A DNA stretch of 64,000 nucleotides from Vibrio rarus (GTDB lineage Bacteria; Pseudomonadota; Gammaproteobacteria; Enterobacterales; Vibrionaceae), in contig NZ_AP024900.1 of NCBI RefSeq assembly GCF_024347075.1, positions 62,001-126,000 on the forward strand, given 5' to 3'. This document shows, in pieces, positions 16,672 through 28,203 of this stretch (position 1 is its first letter; each line of letters starts with the position of its first letter). The notes beneath the pieces are model-generated. The model worked only from the letters and a program-made list of their open reading frames with translations. It was not told where the DNA came from and ran no database searches. The translations under genes and the position numbers were made by a program.

Positions 16672-17550
16672 TTAACGACGTTGTTTTAGTTGCTGGATGC
16701 CCAGTCCAGCAACGATCAATAGCAAACCTAGCAAAGTGGAAGTATGTATTTCTTCGCCTAAAATTTGCCACAGCAACACTAAGGAAATAAACGGAGAGAT
16801 AAAAATTAGGTTACTGATTCTTGCCGTATTTTGCGTTGCTTTCAGAGCGCCTAGCCACAATACAAATGTAATTCCCATTTCAAAAAGTCCTACATAAGTA
16901 ACGGCAAGCCACCCCTTACCACTGATTTGCCAGCTTGCGCCTTCCCACACAGATAACGTAATCGCAAAGGGTATTGCTACTAAGAAGCCAAGCAATACCG
17001 CAATGACGGGATCGGCTTGATTCTTTGCATTTAAAATCCAATAACCCGCCCATAGCAAAGTAGACAGTAACGCCAACCCCACCCCAAGAGGACTGGCAAA
17101 CGTGAGGCCAAATATATCCCCTTGTGTGGCAATAACAATGACCCCTAAATACCCTAAAAAGCAGGCAACCCAGTCTTGTGGGCGTATTTTTTGCCCCAGA
17201 AATACCGCTGCCATGAGGGTGAGTGTAATAGCCCAACTGTAATTAATAGGTTGCGCTTGTGAGGCGGGTAGTAGGTCATAAGCTTTGAACAGGATCAGAT
17301 AATAGGCTAAGGGGTTGATGAGCCCTAGCATTAAATAGTAGAGCGGGTTCGCGCTAAAGGTGCTGATAATAGCGTGGGTTTTCTTTTGCATAATACAAAC
17401 GACAAACAGGGCTATAGCCGAGACTAAGCTGGCACAGGTTAACATCTGAATGGGAGTAAATTCGGCCAAAGTCAGTTTAAAAGCCGTGGCCACTGTAGAC
17501 CAAAGAAGGACGGCGCCCAGTCCTAGAGTAAATGCTTTGCGTTCGTTCAT
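16672..17550 (-). CDS. EamA/DMT-family transporter
   Basis: Inner-membrane transporter of the drug/metabolite superfamily with about ten hydrophobic helices in 292 residues and the two EamA repeats. The first begins LGLGAVLLWSTVATAFKLTLAEFTP and the second follows GVGLALLSTLLWAGYWILNAK. The conserved Pro-Ile-Asn-Tyr (QPINYSWAITL) segment is typical. Substrate cannot be told from sequence. A stretch of cytosolic Lys/Arg (IQQLKQRR) ends the protein. Confidence 0.88.
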   Translation of the reverse strand: MNERKAFTLGLGAVLLWSTVATAFKLTLAEFTPIQMLTCASLVSAIALFVVCIMQKKTHAIISTFSANPLYYLMLGLINPLAYYLILFKAYDLLPASQAQPINYSWAITLTLMAAVFLGQKIRPQDWVACFLGYLGVIVIATQGDIFGLTFASPLGVGLALLSTLLWAGYWILNAKNQADPVIAVLLGFLVAIPFAITLSVWEGASWQISGKGWLAVTYVGLFEMGITFVLWLGALKATQNTARISNLIFISPFISLVLLWQILGEEIHTSTLLGLLLIVAGLGIQQLKQRR

Positions 17551-17771
17551 ATATGAAGACGTATTCCGATTAGCAATAAATAGAAAATAGTGTTCAGTTT
17601 ATAGATTTTACGCTTATGCGCCAGTGTGCAATCAAACAAGAGGAACTTAGTGAGTCATAGATACTCACACTTATGGTAACCTAAGGATATAGAACGTATT
17701 TCAGCAAAGACAAGTGCCAGCGTATACAGTAAACTTGCTGATTCGTTTGCTGTATGTTTTGCAAGCGCAGC

Positions 17772-17814
17772 CGAAAGGAATAGGCCAGTGGTACACTGTG
17801 TCCACCTCCTTTCG
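17772..17814 (+). promoter_or_regulatory. Hairpin in the ubiE leader
   Basis: CGAAAGGA (17772-17779) pairs perfectly with TCCTTTCG (17807-17814), and inside lies a second perfect stem CAGTG-gta-CACTG. The double hairpin ends 27 nt before the ubiE start, so it is probably in the mRNA leader. The 291 bp between the EamA gene and ubiE hold no gene. Role unknown. Confidence 0.45.
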
Positions 17815-17841
17815 TTTGGAATATGAATTCAGAGATAGAAC

Positions 17842-18624
17842 ATGGATATGAGCGTTAAAGAACAACCCCAAGACCAAGCCTCACAAGATACTACCCATTT
17901 TGGCTTTAAAACAGTGGCTAAAGATGAAAAAGTGACCAAAGTGGCCGAGGTCTTTCATTCAGTTGCTAGTAAATATGACCTGATGAATGATTTGATGTCT
18001 GGTGGAATTCACCGCTTATGGAAACGCTTTACCATTGACTGCAGTGGAGCTCGCCCAGGACAACAAATTCTGGATCTTGGTGGGGGTACGGGTGACCTAA
18101 CAGCCAAATTCTCGCGCATTGTTGGTGAGAAAGGGCATGTGGTATTAGCTGACATAAATAACTCAATGCTGAATGTCGGCCGAGACAAATTAAGAGATGT
18201 GGGCGTGGTAGGTAATGTTCATTACGTGCAAGCGAACGCAGAAGAACTCCCGTTTCCTGATGATTATTTTGACTGTATTACCATTAGCTTTTGCCTGCGT
18301 AATGTCACCGATAAAGATAAAGCGTTGCGCTCTATGTATCGCGTGTTGAAACCAGGGGGCCGCTTGTTGGTGTTGGAATTTTCTAAGCCAACGTTCTCAG
18401 CATTATCAAAAATTTATGATACGTATTCGTTTCATATTTTACCTAAGATTGGTGGCTTGATCGCCAATGACGCTGAAAGCTATCAATACTTAGCGGAGTC
18501 CATTCGCATGCACCCAGACCAAGAAACATTGGAAGGTATGATGCAAGAGGCCGGGTTTGAGCAAACCAATTATTACAACCTTACCGGTGGTATTGTCGCT
18601 TTGCACCGTGGCTATAAATTTTAG
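17842..18624 (+). CDS. ubiE: Ubiquinone/menaquinone C-methyltransferase UbiE
   Basis: SAM-dependent C-methylation step of ubiquinone and menaquinone synthesis. Seen: [15 protein letters not shown] (motif I), [37 protein letters not shown], and the C-terminal [15 protein letters not shown] that is nearly identical to E. coli. The 260 residues start at ATG 17842; ATG 17848 is an alternative. First gene of ubiE-ubiJ-ubiB-tatABC, with ubiJ 12 bp downstream. Confidence 0.96.
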   Translation: MDMSVKEQPQDQASQDTTHFGFKTVAKDEKVTKVAEVFHSVASKYDLMNDLMSGGIHRLWKRFTIDCSGARPGQQILDLGGGTGDLTAKFSRIVGEKGHVVLADINNSMLNVGRDKLRDVGVVGNVHYVQANAEELPFPDDYFDCITISFCLRNVTDKDKALRSMYRVLKPGGRLLVLEFSKPTFSALSKIYDTYSFHILPKIGGLIANDAESYQYLAESIRMHPDQETLEGMMQEAGFEQTNYYNLTGGIVALHRGYKF

Positions 18625-18636
18625 TGGAGTGCTAAC

Positions 18637-19242
18637 ATGCCTATAGATGCCCTAGTAACTGCAACGGTTGAAGCTTCATTTAATGCTTTAATAAAAGAGC
18701 AATTAGAGAGCCAAAAGCAATTGGCTCGTATGAAGGGATTAATTATTCGCTTGAATCTAAAAGAGCTGAATAAAAGCCTTATTTTTATTTGCAGCCAACA
18801 AGTTGATGTACTGGCTGCATTTGAAGGTAAGCCCGATTGTGAGTTGACCTTAAGCTTAACGGCACTAAGGGATTTACAGCAACAAGCGAATATTAATGAT
18901 CTTTTTAAACAAGATAAAATATCAGTTGCTGGGGATATGCAGGTAGCGCAACAATTTGCCACGTTAATTCAGTTGAGTAAGCCGGATATAGCGGAAATGC
19001 TATCAAAGGTAGTGGGTGACGTAGCGGCACATACTTTAGTCAGTGGTGCTAAAAGCGGCTTGTCGTTTTTAAAAGCGAACAGTCAAAAACACACAACACA
19101 TTTAAAGCATGCCATTACGGAAGAGTGGGAGTTAGCGCCTTCACCGTTAGCAGTGGCAAATTTTTGTGATCAGGTTACCGAGACCCAATCTCAGTTAACC
19201 TCCCTAGAGCAGCGTCTAGCACGGTTATTGGAGACTAAATGA
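18637..19242 (+). CDS. ubiJ: Ubiquinone biosynthesis accessory factor UbiJ
   Basis: SCP2-domain lipid-binding scaffold of the ubiquinone biosynthesis complex. The 201 residues show an SCP2-like N-terminal domain (about 30-120, with the segment [18 protein letters not shown]) and a helical C-terminal end ([19 protein letters not shown]). GTGGAG lies before the ATG. Its stop overlaps the ubiB start by 4 bp (ATGA). Identity rests on position and length as well as sequence. Confidence 0.92.
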   Translation: MPIDALVTATVEASFNALIKEQLESQKQLARMKGLIIRLNLKELNKSLIFICSQQVDVLAAFEGKPDCELTLSLTALRDLQQQANINDLFKQDKISVAGDMQVAQQFATLIQLSKPDIAEMLSKVVGDVAAHTLVSGAKSGLSFLKANSQKHTTHLKHAITEEWELAPSPLAVANFCDQVTETQSQLTSLEQRLARLLETK

Positions 19243-20873
19243 CCCCATCTGAGTTGAAGCGCCTTTATCTTATTACTCGAGTTCAATTGGAATATGGGCT
19301 TGATGAGTTGATACCGGAGCACGATCTCGCAAAATTTCCTCGCTTGGCTCGTAAAGCCCTTTTCTGGATTAACAATAAACACCCAGAGAAAGAGCTCGGT
19401 CATCGCCTGCGTTTAGCCTTACAAGAGTTAGGCCCAGTATGGATAAAGTTTGGGCAGATGATGTCCACTCGCCGAGATTTATTTCCACCTAAGATTGCTG
19501 ACCAACTGGCGTTACTGCAAGACAGAGTTGACCCTTTTGATGGGCAACTGGCCAAGCAGCATATAGAGATGGCACTAGGTGGCCCAGTAGAAACTTGGTT
19601 TGATGACTTTGACGTTAATTGTTTGGCTTCCGCTTCGATAGCTCAGGTGCACACCGCTAAATTGAAAGAATCTGGCCGAGAGATCGTTTTAAAAATCATT
19701 CGTCCTGATATTCGTCCTATTATTAATGATGACATCAAATTGATGTACCGAATGGCTCGACTGCTAGCGAAAATAATTCCAGAGGCGCGTCGACTCAAGC
19801 CGGTAGAGGTGGTCGCTGAGTATGAGAAAACCTTACTTGATGAGTTAGATTTACGTCGAGAAGCCGCCAATGCCATGCAGCTTCGTCGTAACTTTGAAGG
19901 CAGTGAAGAGTTGTATGTTCCCGAGGTGATCGCGGATTTAAGTAGCCGCAACCTAATGGTATCCGAGCGCATATATGGCATTCAGGTGTCGGATATTGAG
20001 GGGCTACAGCGCAATGGTACCAACATGAAGTTGTTAGCAGAGCGTGGCGTGACGGTCTTTTTTACTCAGGTATTCCGAGACAGCTTTTTTCATGCGGATA
20101 TGCATCCTGGCAATGTGTTTGTTCAGCCAGCTCACCCAGAAAACCCGCAATGGATTGGCTTAGATTGTGGCATTGTTGGTACGCTAAACTCTGACGACAA
20201 GCGGTATTTAGCAGAAAACCTCTTGGCTTTCTTTAATCGTGATTACGCTAAGGTAGCGCAGTTGCATGTGGATTCTGGCTGGGTACCAGCGGATACCAAT
20301 GTGCAAGAGTTCGAATTTGCAATTCGCATGGTGTGTGAGCCCATTTTTGCTAAGCCATTGTGTGATATTTCATTTGGACATGTATTGCTTAATTTGTTTA
20401 ATACCGCTCGCCGATACAATATGGAAGTGCAACCTCAACTGGTGTTATTGCAGAAGACATTATTGTATGTAGAAGGGTTAGGTAGACAGTTGTATCCTCA
20501 GCTTGATTTATGGTCAACAGCGAAACCATTTCTTGAAAAGTGGATGGGTGAGCAAGTCGGTCCGCAAGCAGTGGTCAATTCAATCAAAGAACGCGCTCCA
20601 TTTTGGGCTGAAAAATTGCCAGAGTTGCCAGAATTACTGTACGAAAATTTGAAACATGGCAAGCAATTGTCTAGAAAAGTCGAGTATTTATATGAGGGAT
20701 ATCGACAAACGAAAAGACAACATGCCACAGGCCAATTTATGTTTGGAATAGGGGCTACATTTATCGTATGCTCGTCCATACTTTATGTTAATGATAACCC
20801 ATTGATTTCTTCAGGGGTTGGCGGATTAGGGGTGTTGGCTTGGATGTTTAGTTGGCTAACCTACCGTAAATAA
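19239..20873 (+). CDS. ubiB: ABC1-family kinase-like protein UbiB
   Basis: Membrane-associated atypical kinase/ATPase required for aerobic ubiquinone synthesis. The 544 residues carry the KxGQ motif ([15 protein letters not shown]), the Ala-rich loop [11 protein letters not shown], the ATP-binding lysine in VLKIIRPDI, the catalytic [13 protein letters not shown] and the metal-binding LDCGIVG. Two C-terminal transmembrane helices follow about residue 500. Translationally coupled to ubiJ. Confidence 0.96.
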   Translation: MTPSELKRLYLITRVQLEYGLDELIPEHDLAKFPRLARKALFWINNKHPEKELGHRLRLALQELGPVWIKFGQMMSTRRDLFPPKIADQLALLQDRVDPFDGQLAKQHIEMALGGPVETWFDDFDVNCLASASIAQVHTAKLKESGREIVLKIIRPDIRPIINDDIKLMYRMARLLAKIIPEARRLKPVEVVAEYEKTLLDELDLRREAANAMQLRRNFEGSEELYVPEVIADLSSRNLMVSERIYGIQVSDIEGLQRNGTNMKLLAERGVTVFFTQVFRDSFFHADMHPGNVFVQPAHPENPQWIGLDCGIVGTLNSDDKRYLAENLLAFFNRDYAKVAQLHVDSGWVPADTNVQEFEFAIRMVCEPIFAKPLCDISFGHVLLNLFNTARRYNMEVQPQLVLLQKTLLYVEGLGRQLYPQLDLWSTAKPFLEKWMGEQVGPQAVVNSIKERAPFWAEKLPELPELLYENLKHGKQLSRKVEYLYEGYRQTKRQHATGQFMFGIGATFIVCSSILYVNDNPLISSGVGGLGVLAWMFSWLTYRK

Positions 20874-20906
20874 TAATTTATAGAACGGAAACAAAGGTAG
20901 TAACAC

Positions 20907-21164
20907 ATGGGTGGAATTAGTATTTGGCAACTATTGATCATTGCAGTGATCGTGGTTTTATTATTTGGTACCAAAAAGCTTCGTGGTATGGGTGGCGATC
21001 TTGGCTCTGCAGTGAAGGGCTTCAAGAAAGCGATGTCTGATGACGACAGCACTTCTCAAGACTCAAAACCGGAAAAAGATGCTGACTTTGCCCAGAAAAA
21101 CATTTCTGAAGAGAAAGTTGCTAAGCAGAGTGCAGAGAAGCAGAAAGACAAAGAGCAGGTTTAA
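20907..21164 (+). CDS. tatA: Sec-independent protein translocase subunit TatA
   Basis: Pore-forming Tat component. The 85 residues show one N-terminal helix ([18 protein letters not shown]), the [14 protein letters not shown] hinge, an amphipathic helix ([12 protein letters not shown]) and an acidic/basic tail. It is 34 bp after ubiB and 3 bp before tatB, in one operon. Confidence 0.95.
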   Translation: MGGISIWQLLIIAVIVVLLFGTKKLRGMGGDLGSAVKGFKKAMSDDDSTSQDSKPEKDADFAQKNISEEKVAKQSAEKQKDKEQV

Positions 21165-21167
21165 TCT

Positions 21168-21506
21168 GTGTTCGATATAGGTTTTTGGGAACTGATACTG
21201 ATCTCTGTATTAGGCTTAGTTGTATTAGGTCCTGAGCGTCTCCCTGTGGCCATTCGTAGTGTAGCTCGCTTCGTCAATTCTGCTAAATCTATGGCAAATA
21301 ATGTCAAAGAAGAGCTTGATCATGAGCTTAAAATCCACGAACTTCAGGAAAACCTGAAGAAAGCAGAAAATATGGGGATGAAAGATATGTCTCCAGAACT
21401 GCAGGAATCCGTGGAAGAATTAAAAGAGGCAGCTAAAAGTGTTCAACAGCCCTATAAGGCATCGAGCACCTCTAAACAGCCACCTTCTTCCCAGTCACAA
21501 GATTAA
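21168..21506 (+). CDS. tatB: Sec-independent protein translocase subunit TatB
   Basis: Forms the Tat substrate receptor with TatC. The frame opens at a GTG ([30 protein letters not shown]), matching family TatB. The conserved GPERLP follows one transmembrane helix, then a long amphipathic and charged helix. 112 residues is shorter than E. coli TatB (171), with the variable C-terminal tail reduced, which is common in vibrios. Confidence 0.94.
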   Translation: MFDIGFWELILISVLGLVVLGPERLPVAIRSVARFVNSAKSMANNVKEELDHELKIHELQENLKKAENMGMKDMSPELQESVEELKEAAKSVQQPYKASSTSKQPPSSQSQD

Positions 21507-21551
21507 TCAATAGGGGCTCTGTTGCCCCTATTGTCATTTATAGAGGTTTCT

Positions 21552-22295
21552 ATGTCTTCGGTTGATTCCAACCAACCATTGATGAGCCATTTGATTGAGT
21601 TACGTACTCGTCTGTTGCGTGCCATTGGTGCGATAATGGTGGTGTTTTTGTGCTTGATTTACTTTTCAGGCCATATTTATGAATTTGTGTCAGCACCTTT
21701 AATCGATCGCCTACCTGAAGGCGCTACGATGATCGCAACTGATGTCGCTTCGCCTTTTTTTACACCACTTAAGTTGACTTTAATTGCGTCTGTTTTCATT
21801 GCGGTTCCGTTTGTGTTGTATCAAGTCTGGGCGTTTGTCGCTCCTGGTTTGTATAAACATGAGAAACGCTTGGTGATGCCGCTGATGTTTTCGAGTTCTC
21901 TGCTTTTTTATTGTGGAGTGGCTTTCGCGTATTTTGTCGTGTTCCCATTGGTGTTTGGTTTCTTTACCGCGATTTCATTGGGTGGGGTGGAGTTTGCCAC
22001 GGATATTTCCAGTTATTTGGACTTTGTACTGGCTCTATTTTTAGCTTTTGGGATTGCGTTTGAAGTGCCGGTAGCGATTATCTTGCTCTGCTGGACGGGC
22101 GCAACAGACGTGGATACGCTGAAAAGAAAAAGACCCTTTGTAGTGGTTGGCGCATTTGTGATTGGCATGATGTTAACGCCTCCTGATATTATTTCGCAGA
22201 CGTTACTGGCCATTCCAATGTTGTTATTGTTTGAAGTGGGTCTGTTTTTTGCGCGATTCTATACTAAAAGAGACGAGCAACCAGAAGAGCAGTAA
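21552..22295 (+). CDS. tatC: Sec-independent protein translocase subunit TatC
   Basis: Six-helix inner-membrane protein that recognises twin-arginine signal peptides. Seen: [18 protein letters not shown] at the N-terminus, the periplasmic [23 protein letters not shown] segment, [13 protein letters not shown], and TPPDIISQ near the end. I chose ATG 21552 (AGAGG upstream, 247 residues) over an in-frame TTG 30 nt earlier. A terminator follows. Confidence 0.95.
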   Translation: MSSVDSNQPLMSHLIELRTRLLRAIGAIMVVFLCLIYFSGHIYEFVSAPLIDRLPEGATMIATDVASPFFTPLKLTLIASVFIAVPFVLYQVWAFVAPGLYKHEKRLVMPLMFSSSLLFYCGVAFAYFVVFPLVFGFFTAISLGGVEFATDISSYLDFVLALFLAFGIAFEVPVAIILLCWTGATDVDTLKRKRPFVVVGAFVIGMMLTPPDIISQTLLAIPMLLLFEVGLFFARFYTKRDEQPEEQ

Positions 22296-22312
22296 ACATT
22301 ATTACTTATCTA

Positions 22313-22337
22313 AAGCCCCTAATTTAGGGGCTTTTTT
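22313..22337 (+). terminator. Rho-independent terminator of the ubiE-tatC operon
   Basis: AAGCCCCTAA pairs with TTAGGGGCTT and is followed by TTTTTT. It lies between tatC and the convergent TatD-family gene. Confidence 0.88.
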
Positions 22338-22350
22338 ATAGATTAACCTT

Positions 22351-23112
22351 TTATAAATTAAATAGCGTAACCGCATTATTGGTGGTTAGGGTGTCAATTT
22401 GTTGCAGGGTCAGTTGTCTGAGATCCGCTACTCGTTGAGCAATAAGTTGAGTGTAGGCGGGTTCATTACGTTTTCCGCGGTGAGGTGTTGGAGTAAGGTA
22501 GGGGCAATCTGTTTCTAGAATGACATAGTTCATATCTAGGTGTGGGATAACTTTGTCCATGCCCCCATTTTTAAAGGTAGATACCCCTCCAAGCCCTAAG
22601 TGAAAGCCGAGATCATTTATGGCTTTTGCTTCTGCAACACTGCCTCCAAAACAGTGAAATACACCGCGTAGCGAGCCGTCTTGTTCGTTTTTAAGCAATT
22701 GTAGGGTTTGCTCAATAGAGTCGCGAGTATGAATCACAACAGGTAAGTCTCTCTCTTTTGCCCAGTTGAGTTGAGTGACAAACGCATACTCTTGCTCTTG
22801 TTGAAAGGTTTTATCCCAGTAGAGGTCGATGCCAATTTCACCAACCGCAATAAAGTGATGTTTATCAAACCAGCTTTCTATTTCGCTTAAGGTTTGTTTT
22901 ATGTCTTGGTCCACATAGCATGGGTGTAAGCCCATCATTGAGCGACAGATGTCAGGGTAGGCAGCCTCTGTTGCCAGCATAGGCTGGATGGAAGCTACGT
23001 CGATATTAGGTAAGAGAATTCGCTCAATACCTTGTTGTAAAGCTCGAGCAACAACTTGCTCTCGGTCTTGGTCAAATTCGCTAGCGTAAATATGGGCATG
23101 GGTATCGATCAT
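22351..23112 (-). CDS. tatD: TatD-family metal-dependent hydrolase/DNase
   Basis: TIM-barrel metal-dependent hydrolase of the TatD/YcfH group, which includes 3'-5' exonucleases. Metal ligands are visible in MIDTHAHIYASEFDQDRE, GEIGIDLYWDK, PVVIHTRDS, FHCFGGS and LETDCPYLTP. The ATG at 23112 gives MIDTHAH, the family start; an in-frame TTG two codons upstream is less likely. 253 residues. Position next to tatC supports tatD, but it could equally be named as a YcfH paralogue. Confidence 0.88.
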   Translation of the reverse strand: MIDTHAHIYASEFDQDREQVVARALQQGIERILLPNIDVASIQPMLATEAAYPDICRSMMGLHPCYVDQDIKQTLSEIESWFDKHHFIAVGEIGIDLYWDKTFQQEQEYAFVTQLNWAKERDLPVVIHTRDSIEQTLQLLKNEQDGSLRGVFHCFGGSVAEAKAINDLGFHLGLGGVSTFKNGGMDKVIPHLDMNYVILETDCPYLTPTPHRGKRNEPAYTQLIAQRVADLRQLTLQQIDTLTTNNAVTLFNL

Positions 23113-23241
23113 GGGCAAACATCATGTGTTAACTATTTGTGCCCCAGTATATGTGTATTTGCTCTATTTTTCATGCTTGGTACATTGTTACGCTTAGGGT
23201 TAGTGTTATGATTTGCTCAAGTTGATTTAGACAAGGAGTGA

Positions 23242-24255
<1,014 letters not shown>

Positions 24256-24276
24256 TATTCGTCTAATTTTCATTTA

Positions 24277-24305
24277 AGCCCTCAGTTTATGAGGGCTTTT
24301 TGTTT
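24277..24305 (+). terminator. Rho-independent terminator of hemB
   Basis: AGCCCTCA-gttta-TGAGGGCT with a T-rich tail, 21 nt after the stop. Confidence 0.82.
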
Positions 24306-24332
24306 TCTGTTGAGGCAAAAAAAAGGAAAGAT

Positions 24333-24779
24333 ATGTCGATTATTATTCGTGAAGGGTCATTGCAAGAAGCACTCAGTGTCATGCTTGAGATTGCAGAATT
24401 TGAAAAACAGCAAAGCATCGACTCTTTTATGACTCGTATCGGGGACAAAAAACATCTTGTTTTAGTGGCTGAAAAGAAGGGACGCTTAGTGGGCTTTAAA
24501 ATTGGCTATGAGCAGGATAGCCAAACATTTTACAGTTGGCTTGGTGGTGTGAGTGCATTGGTTCGTGGGCAAGGTGTTGCACAACAGTTGCTAATAGAGC
24601 AAGAGCGCTGGGTTGCCAAGGAGCGTTATTGCTGGTTAACGGTTAAATCCCGTAATCAATACCCCTCCATGCTTCGCTTGCTGCTAAGAAATAGCTATTG
24701 GATTGAGAAGTGCGAAGCCACCTTAAACCCATTACAGAATCGATTGTATTTCAGAAAGTCGATATTGATTGAAAATTGA
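24333..24779 (+). CDS. GNAT-family N-acetyltransferase
   Basis: Single-domain GNAT protein of 148 residues with an acetyl-CoA loop around VRGQGVAQQLLIEQERWVAKE and an LRLLLRNSYWIEKCEATL C-terminal segment. I chose ATG 24333 because AAGGA precedes it; the longer frame begins inside the hemB terminator. Substrate unknown. It lies between hemB and polA as a single transcription unit. Confidence 0.85.
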   Translation: MSIIIREGSLQEALSVMLEIAEFEKQQSIDSFMTRIGDKKHLVLVAEKKGRLVGFKIGYEQDSQTFYSWLGGVSALVRGQGVAQQLLIEQERWVAKERYCWLTVKSRNQYPSMLRLLLRNSYWIEKCEATLNPLQNRLYFRKSILIEN

Positions 24780-24841
24780 GCTAGGCTCTTGTCGCGGTGT
24801 GTTGCGCAACGAAATCCTTTGATATAAGCACCCTGAAATTT

Positions 24842-24992
24842 TTTTCCACATACAGCGATCTGGTGAAGATCTTTTACATGATCGCTGGATCTATATTAAG
24901 TTGTTGATTTTACTTTAATTAAATTTGTGTTGTGCACTTTTATCTACAGGGTTTTTTGTCTGGTAAATTATTTGCGCACAAACTTATCCACA
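24842..24992. promoter_or_regulatory. DnaA boxes and clustered GATC sites upstream of polA
   Basis: A perfect DnaA box TTATCCACA lies at 24984-24992, with near-matches TTATCTACA at 24940-24948 and TTTTCCACA at 24842-24850. Between them are four GATC sites in 35 bp (24857, 24868, 24880 and 24888), part of a perfect inverted repeat CAGCGATC/GATCGCTG, and an AT-rich tract (24893-24930). The arrangement resembles a small oriC or a DnaA/SeqA-regulated promoter. It fills most of the 335-bp gap before polA. Confidence 0.6.
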
Positions 24993-25114
24993 GGCGAGCC
25001 GTCCATGAAAAGCAATATTTGTCGGTGTAAATACTGGGCATCTAGATAAGCTGAGTGACTCGTGGCATCCTATAGCTAAGTTATCTCCCTTCTACCTAAG
25101 TTGGACACCAATAC

Positions 25115-27916
25115 ATGGCAACAATCCCTGAAAACCCACTGATACTCATTGATGGTTCTTCATACCTATATCGAGCATTTCATGCTTATCCTGGCACTAT
25201 GAGCAATGGAGAGCATCCGACCAATGCCGTTTATGGTGTTATGAACATGCTAAGAAGCATGATGCGTCAATTCTCTAGTGATCGTATTGCGGTGATCTTT
25301 GACGCCAAAGGCAAAACATTCAGAGATGACATGTATCCAGAATATAAGGCCAACCGACCTTCTATGCCCGATGATCTTAGGTGTCAGATAGAACCATTGC
25401 ACAATATGATCAAAGCAATGGGACTGCCTTTAATTTCAGTTACCGGTGTTGAGGCTGATGATGTAATTGGTACTTTATCTACAGCGGCCTCTAAAAAGGG
25501 CATGCCAGTGCTGATCAGTACTGGTGATAAAGATATGGCGCAATTGGTTGATGAAAACGTAACCTTGATCAACACCATGACCAATGTGGTATCGGATAGA
25601 GAAGGGGTGATTGAGAAGTTTGGTATTCCGCCGGAGTTGATCATTGATTACCTTGCTTTGATGGGAGATAAGGTCGACAACATTCCAGGAGTACCTGGGG
25701 TTGGCGATAAAACAGCGACAGCACTACTGCAAGGTATTGGTGGATTGGATGACATTTACTCTCGACTCGATGACATTGCAGGGCTCGGTTTCCGTGGATC
25801 TAAAACCATGTCTAAAAAACTGGTTGAGCATAAAGACTCTGCCTACCTTTCTTATCAGCTAGCGACAATTAAGCTCGATGTAGAGCTAGAAGTGACATTA
25901 GATGATTTGGTCAAGGCGACACCAGATAAAGACCTTTTGATTTCCTTATATGGTCAAATGGCCTTTAAATCATGGCTAAATGAGTTGCTAGAAGGCGGTT
26001 CGGGAGTGGTTGAGGCCGATGAAAAATCAGGGCGAACTGTCAGTGCTAGCAGTAAGCAAGAGTCAGCGTCCTCAGTTGCAACCAAAGCGATAACTATTGA
26101 TCGCAGCCAGTATGAAACGGTACTCGACCAAGAAAGTTTTATTGCTTGGCTAGAGAAGCTTAAGCAAGCCGATGTGTTTGCCTTTGATACGGAAACAGAC
26201 AGCTTAGATTATATGGTGGCCAACTTAGTGGGCTTGTCTTTTGCTACCGCAGAAGGGGAAGCCGCTTATGTGCCCGTGGCACATGACTATTTAGATGCAC
26301 CACAGCAACTTGAACGGGACTGGGTATTAGCACAACTTAAGCCTATTCTAGAAGATCCAAAGCAAGCAAAAGTGGGACAAAACCTAAAATATGATGCCTC
26401 TGTATTGGCTCGATATGATATCGAAATGCAGGGAATTGCCTTTGATACTATGCTCGCCTCCTATGTATATAACAGCGTAGGTGGTAAGCATGATATGGAT
26501 AACTTAGCCTTACGATTTTTGCAACATCCATGCATCTCCTTTGAGCAAATTGCAGGAAAAGGCAAAAAGCAGCTGACTTTTAATCAAATCGACCTTGCTG
26601 AGGCTTCGCCTTATGCCGCCGAAGATGCAGACGTGACATTACGTTTGCACAATCATTTGAATGCATTACTTGAAGAAAATGAACAGCTCAACTCAGTGTA
26701 TCAAGATATTGAGATGCCACTGGTACCCGTGTTATCGCGTATTGAGCGTCGCGGAGTGTTAATTGATGACATGCTATTAGGCACTCAATCTCAAGAAATA
26801 GCACAGCGTCTTGATGAGCTACAAATAAAAGCATTCGAATTAGCGGGCAAAGAATTTAATCTGAGTTCACCAAAACAGTTACAAGCCATTTTATTTGAAG
26901 AAATGGGCTTGCCTGTAGTGAAGAAAACGCCATCAGGCGCACCTTCAACCAATGAAGAAGTCCTGCAAGAGTTGGCGCTTGATTACCCATTACCTAAACT
27001 CATTTTAGAGTATCGTGGGTTAGCGAAACTCAAGTCTACTTATACAGACAAGCTACCTAAGATGATCAACCCCACCACAGGGCGTGTGCATACCTCTTAT
27101 CATCAGGGAGTGACGGCCACTGGTCGTTTATCTTCAACGGATCCAAACTTGCAAAATATCCCGATTCGTAACGAAGAAGGGCGTCGAATTCGTCAGGCAT
27201 TTGTTGCCCCGCATGGCTGGAAAATACTGGCTGTGGATTACTCGCAAATTGAGCTGCGTATTATGGCGCACCTTTCTGGGGATAAAGCGCTATTAGAAGC
27301 ATTTAAAACGGGTAAAGATATTCACGCAGCAACAGCTGCTGAGATTATTGGTGTTGATATCAACCAAGTGACGAGTGAACAACGTCGCCGTGCTAAAGCG
27401 GTCAACTTTGGGCTTATTTACGGTATGAGTGCATTTGGTTTAGCGAAGCAATTAGGCATTGCGCGTGGCGAGGCTCAGCATTATATGGATACGTATTTTG
27501 AGCGTTATCCAGGCGTAATGCAGTATATGGCAGAAACCCGCAGCCAGGCGACAGAGCAGGGCTATGTAGAAACCTTATTTGGTCGTCGTTTGCATTTGCC
27601 GGAAATTAACTCTAGAAATGGTATGCGTCGCAAGGCAGCAGAGCGAGCGGCTATTAATGCACCCATGCAGGGAACTGCTGCGGATATTATTAAAAAGGCG
27701 ATGCTATTAGTTGATGACTGGATTGAAAATCAGCAGGGAGAACCTAAGGTTCGTATGTTGATGCAAGTGCACGATGAATTGGTTTTTGAAGTTCGCGAAG
27801 ACGAGTTACAGGAAGTTGAAAGTAACATACAAAAACTGATGGAAGCGGCTGCAGAGTTAGATGTGCCGTTAGTTGCAGATGCTGGTCATGGCGACAATTG
27901 GGATCAAGCTCACTAG
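25115..27916 (+). CDS. polA: DNA polymerase I
   Basis: Replication and repair polymerase that removes Okazaki primers. Domains: 5'-3' exonuclease/flap nuclease (about 1-290, with [16 protein letters not shown] and ADDVIGTL), 3'-5' exonuclease (about 330-520, with [12 protein letters not shown]), and the polymerase domain with [14 protein letters not shown] (motif A), [19 protein letters not shown] (motif B) and [11 protein letters not shown] (motif C). 933 residues, a normal length. The 3'-5' exonuclease acidic residues (DTE) are intact. Confidence 0.98.
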   Translation: MATIPENPLILIDGSSYLYRAFHAYPGTMSNGEHPTNAVYGVMNMLRSMMRQFSSDRIAVIFDAKGKTFRDDMYPEYKANRPSMPDDLRCQIEPLHNMIKAMGLPLISVTGVEADDVIGTLSTAASKKGMPVLISTGDKDMAQLVDENVTLINTMTNVVSDREGVIEKFGIPPELIIDYLALMGDKVDNIPGVPGVGDKTATALLQGIGGLDDIYSRLDDIAGLGFRGSKTMSKKLVEHKDSAYLSYQLATIKLDVELEVTLDDLVKATPDKDLLISLYGQMAFKSWLNELLEGGSGVVEADEKSGRTVSASSKQESASSVATKAITIDRSQYETVLDQESFIAWLEKLKQADVFAFDTETDSLDYMVANLVGLSFATAEGEAAYVPVAHDYLDAPQQLERDWVLAQLKPILEDPKQAKVGQNLKYDASVLARYDIEMQGIAFDTMLASYVYNSVGGKHDMDNLALRFLQHPCISFEQIAGKGKKQLTFNQIDLAEASPYAAEDADVTLRLHNHLNALLEENEQLNSVYQDIEMPLVPVLSRIERRGVLIDDMLLGTQSQEIAQRLDELQIKAFELAGKEFNLSSPKQLQAILFEEMGLPVVKKTPSGAPSTNEEVLQELALDYPLPKLILEYRGLAKLKSTYTDKLPKMINPTTGRVHTSYHQGVTATGRLSSTDPNLQNIPIRNEEGRRIRQAFVAPHGWKILAVDYSQIELRIMAHLSGDKALLEAFKTGKDIHAATAAEIIGVDINQVTSEQRRRAKAVNFGLIYGMSAFGLAKQLGIARGEAQHYMDTYFERYPGVMQYMAETRSQATEQGYVETLFGRRLHLPEINSRNGMRRKAAERAAINAPMQGTAADIIKKAMLLVDDWIENQQGEPKVRMLMQVHDELVFEVREDELQEVESNIQKLMEAAAELDVPLVADAGHGDNWDQAH

Positions 27917-27948
27917 CTCACTCTTTGCACTAAAATGGATCATTAATG

Positions 27949-27976
27949 AGAGCCAGTTCACGAAGCTGGCTTTTTT
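27949..27976 (+). terminator. Rho-independent terminator of polA
   Basis: GAGCCAGTTC pairs with GAAGCTGGCTT around a short loop and is followed by TTTTTT. Confidence 0.85.
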
Positions 27977-28058
27977 GTTGGTGGTTATTTAAACGCTTGT
28001 TTGGTGGGCTAATTTTAGTTAGTGAGTGTTTTTAGTGAAAAAAAATTACAAAAAACCT

Positions 28059-28086
28059 TTGCTTTTGGTCACAGATCGGGTAAATT
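28059..28086 (+). promoter_or_regulatory. Predicted promoter of Spot 42
   Basis: TTGCTT (28059-28064), 16-bp spacer, TAAATT (28081-28086), with the RNA start 8 nt further. A GGTCACAGATC sequence in the spacer could be half of a CRP site; CRP represses spf in E. coli. Confidence 0.5.
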
Positions 28087-28093
28087 TATCTGC

Positions 28094-28203
28094 GTAGGGT
28101 ACAGAGGTAAGATGTTTCATCTTTCAGACCTTTTGTTTCACGTTATTGGAATTTTTATAAATTCATACGCCTCAGCCGTTATTTGGCTGAGGCGTTTTTT
28201 ATT
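28094..28203 (+). ncRNA. spf: Spot 42 small RNA
   Basis: Hfq-dependent regulatory RNA of carbon metabolism. The 5' end GTAGGGTACAGAGGTAAGAT is nearly identical to E. coli Spot 42, the following TTTCAGACCTTTT block is conserved, and the RNA ends in a strong GC hairpin (GCCTCAGCC/GGCTGAGGC) with a T run. It lies between polA and engB, the canonical position. The embedded ATG at 28112 begins MFHLSDLL, like the E. coli SpfP peptide, but no stop precedes the terminator. Confidence 0.95.

Noticed and set aside
24780..25114. RyhB small RNA in the gap before polA, where V. cholerae has a nearby copy.
   Set aside because: No Fur box or RyhB-like core was seen.
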